The notes under the pieces are model-generated. The model was not told the DNA's origin and did no database searches. It saw only the letters and a program-made list of their open reading frames with translations. DNA of 44,149 bases from a virus, in IMG/VR virus record IMGVR_UViG_3300049793_000097, positions 1 through 44,149 of that record; one strand, 5' to 3'. The translations under genes were made by a program, and so were the position numbers. Within the stretch, counting starts at the first letter, position 1, and each line of letters begins with the position of its first letter. This document shows positions 43,843-44,149 of the stretch, one piece after another.

Positions 43843-44149
43843 GCGACGTGCTCCATTCGTTCATCAAGTCCATTTCCGAATGTGACCGTGTGACGACTGT
43901 TTAGCCTCAAATCCGACCGCTCAGTCTCAATCTCGATCACCGTTTCGGCGGTCGCGACGCCGGACCGACCGCCCTCCTTGCGAAAGACTTCTTGCTGGGA
44001 GACTTCGCCCCAAACCGCGCCTTCCGCCAGCCAGCCGCGCTCGGCCAGAACCGCCAACACATATTCCGTGTCCAGCGGCCTAAGCGTCACAAGGCGGGTC
44101 GAGGTCGTCAGCACGCGCACGTAGCGCGGCGGGTCGCCATGACGGTGTG
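43839..44149 (-). CDS. Hypothetical early protein, C-terminal part (continues from base 233 on the circle)
   Basis: This is the same 138-residue gene as at 1-233. In the linear window the frame enters from the right end; on the closed molecule 44022 is followed by base 1, reading upstream to ATG 233. A GTG at 44120 would give only 93 residues and is not needed. The C-terminal part (GEVSQQEVFRKEGGRSGVA, TVIEIETERSDLRLNSRHTV) looks like a beta hairpin region. Its stop overlaps the next ATG by four bases. Confidence 0.7.
   Translation of the reverse strand, partial: HRHGDPPRYVRVLTTSTRLVTLRPLDTEYVLAVLAERGWLAEGAVWGEVSQQEVFRKEGGRSGVATAETVIEIETERSDLRLNSRHTVTFGNGLDERMEHVA
44023..44149. repeat. Terminal direct repeat, right copy
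   Basis: Identical to bases 1-127. Joining the copies leaves a circle of 44,022 bp with an intact gene across the seam. Confidence 0.9.

Overview
The window is the complete genome of a temperate, tailed phage (or an excised prophage) assembled as a circle. The first 127 bases recur exactly as the last 127 (44023-44149), so the unique length is about 44,022 bp and one gene crosses the artificial ends. GC content is around 60% by eye. A phage copy of the actinobacterial-type integration host factor (543-884), a leaderless-looking early promoter and many GTG starts point to an actinobacterial host. A secreted metalloprotease resembling proteins I remember from Solirubrobacter-type bacteria hints at Thermoleophilia, but that is recollection only. 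Head-tail adaptor and nozzle-like genes are present, and no tape measure, major tail protein or baseplate genes are visible, so a short-tailed (podovirus) particle is most likely.

Almost every gene lies on the minus strand and genes are packed with ATGA, GTGA or 1-11 base overlaps. The regulatory switch is at 15.1-15.45 kb. A Cro-like gene is transcribed leftward from a strong consensus promoter, and an XRE repressor is transcribed rightward with two small genes behind it, one of them a membrane protein. The leftward early operon (15.35 kb down to 1, then across the ends to 43.2 kb) carries several parts: a ribbon-helix-helix regulator; small regulators and hypotheticals, including a tryptophan-rich 44-copy repeat protein; a recombination module (putative annealing protein and coiled-coil partner); a replication initiator and a DnaC-like helicase loader; a long run of small unknown genes; xis and int with a repeat-rich probable attP behind int; and the IHF-like gene. 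No DNA polymerase is present, so replication should use the host replisome.

The late operon runs leftward from about 42.1 kb to 16.4 kb: putative small terminase, large terminase, an SGNH hydrolase, portal, scaffold, major capsid protein (followed by a terminator), connector and nozzle proteins, fibres with a collar domain, large internal virion proteins, a two-domain virion lysin, a cluster of very small membrane proteins, holin and endolysin. A perfect-stem bidirectional terminator at 16.34 kb separates it from the rightward immunity operon. One gene, a secreted HExxH metalloprotease at 26.5 kb, sits antisense inside the fibre region and looks like an acquired cargo gene.

Non-coding stretches worth attention are 42835-43215 (four successive stem-loops at the early/late junction), 40263-40652 (a 14-base perfect palindrome) and 39133-39285. 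I see no tRNA genes, CRISPR arrays or insertion sequences. All functional names rest on sequence reading without database searches.
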